From Selaginella moellendorffii (taxonomy: Eukaryota; Streptophyta; Lycopodiopsida; Selaginellales; Selaginellaceae), in contig NW_003314355.1 in assembly GCF_000143415.4 (NCBI RefSeq), forward strand, positions 685,944 to 749,943: DNA of 64,000 nt, read 5' to 3'. Made by a program: the position numbers and the translations under genes. The notes beneath the pieces are model-generated. The model had not been told where the DNA came from. It did no database searches and was given only the letters and a program-made list of their open reading frames with translations. Positions 63,820 through 64,000 of this stretch are shown in pieces (position 1 is the first letter of the stretch; every line of letters begins with the position of its first letter).

Positions 63820-64000
63820 AAGATGAACGAAAAGGAAAGAGCAAAAAAAGAGAAATAAAAAAAAACTAGAAGGAAAAGGAGATCTAGACAATGGAAAAAT
63901 TAGATTTAAACCAAAATCCTGAAAGGAAAGAATAAAAGAAAGGCAATGGAAAAAACTAGATTTAGACAATGCAAAAGCTAGATCTAAACCAAAATCCCAA
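63820..64000 (-). other. Leader region of type-2 copy 2
   Basis: A/G-rich non-coding sequence upstream of the type-2 gag start (repeated GAAAGGAA..., CTAGATTTAGA). The 5' LTR expected further right lies outside the window. Confidence 0.4.

Overview
The window looks like nuclear DNA of a land plant with a compact genic fraction and very short introns (about 45-70 bp). A lycophyte such as Selaginella is my best guess. Genes pointing to a land plant are a chloroplast NDH-M subunit, a ROP/RAC GTPase, the gamete nuclear-fusion protein GEX1, plant-type eS1 (RPS3a) and a tRNA-His. The species is an inference, because no organism-specific marker was checked.

Layout. 1-1772 is the 3' end of a Ty3/gypsy chromovirus (chromodomain plus a 1.5-kb LTR, family 'A/B'). 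3180-5408 is a large inverted repeat made of two head-to-head copies of the 5' part of a hAT transposase gene. 7-24 kb is the genic block: a broken kinase-like gene, two inverted RPS3a copies with a GEX1 5' fragment beside one of them, tRNA-His, a START-like plastid protein, GEX1, the U11/U12-25K snRNP protein, NDHM, a multi-pass membrane protein, a ROP GTPase, and a scattered family of small secreted-looking proteins with CaaX-like tails. 24.8-31.4 kb and 38.7-41 kb are decayed gypsy ('type-2') and LTR relics in AT-rich DNA. 31,376-38,742 is a nearly complete minus-strand chromovirus (element B) whose pol reading frame is restored by two perfect spliceosomal introns.

40.9-64 kb is a set of nested insertions. 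A minus-strand type-2 gypsy element is split at 42,141/61,786 by a plus-strand chromovirus C (LTRs 42,142-42,463 and 61,464-61,785, near-matching 5-bp target duplication). Chromovirus C is in turn split by a 595-bp TRIM (60,235-60,829, 195-bp terminal repeats, 5-bp target duplication) and by a 13.4-kb DNA element, 'element X' (44,442-57,846), bounded by 22-bp perfect terminal inverted repeats.

Element X is the most remarkable object. It carries a plus-strand protein with an RNase-H-like transposase signature (a TDN...HTHEDVD arrangement). It also carries a divergent minus-strand transcription unit encoding a large protein (possible ParB-like region and methylase-motif-I-like tail), Lys-rich and acidic segments, and an FCP1/NIF-like HAD phosphatase domain. 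About 27 copies of a 22-bp imperfect palindrome (half-site ATGGCRTGDGG) occur throughout it and were not noticed elsewhere in the window. Several sit 2-11 nt inside the 3' ends of its introns. Some reading frames carry single in-frame stops, so this copy may be decaying. The combination suggests a large, gene-rich transposon whose palindromes could be protein-binding sites and/or introner-like units.
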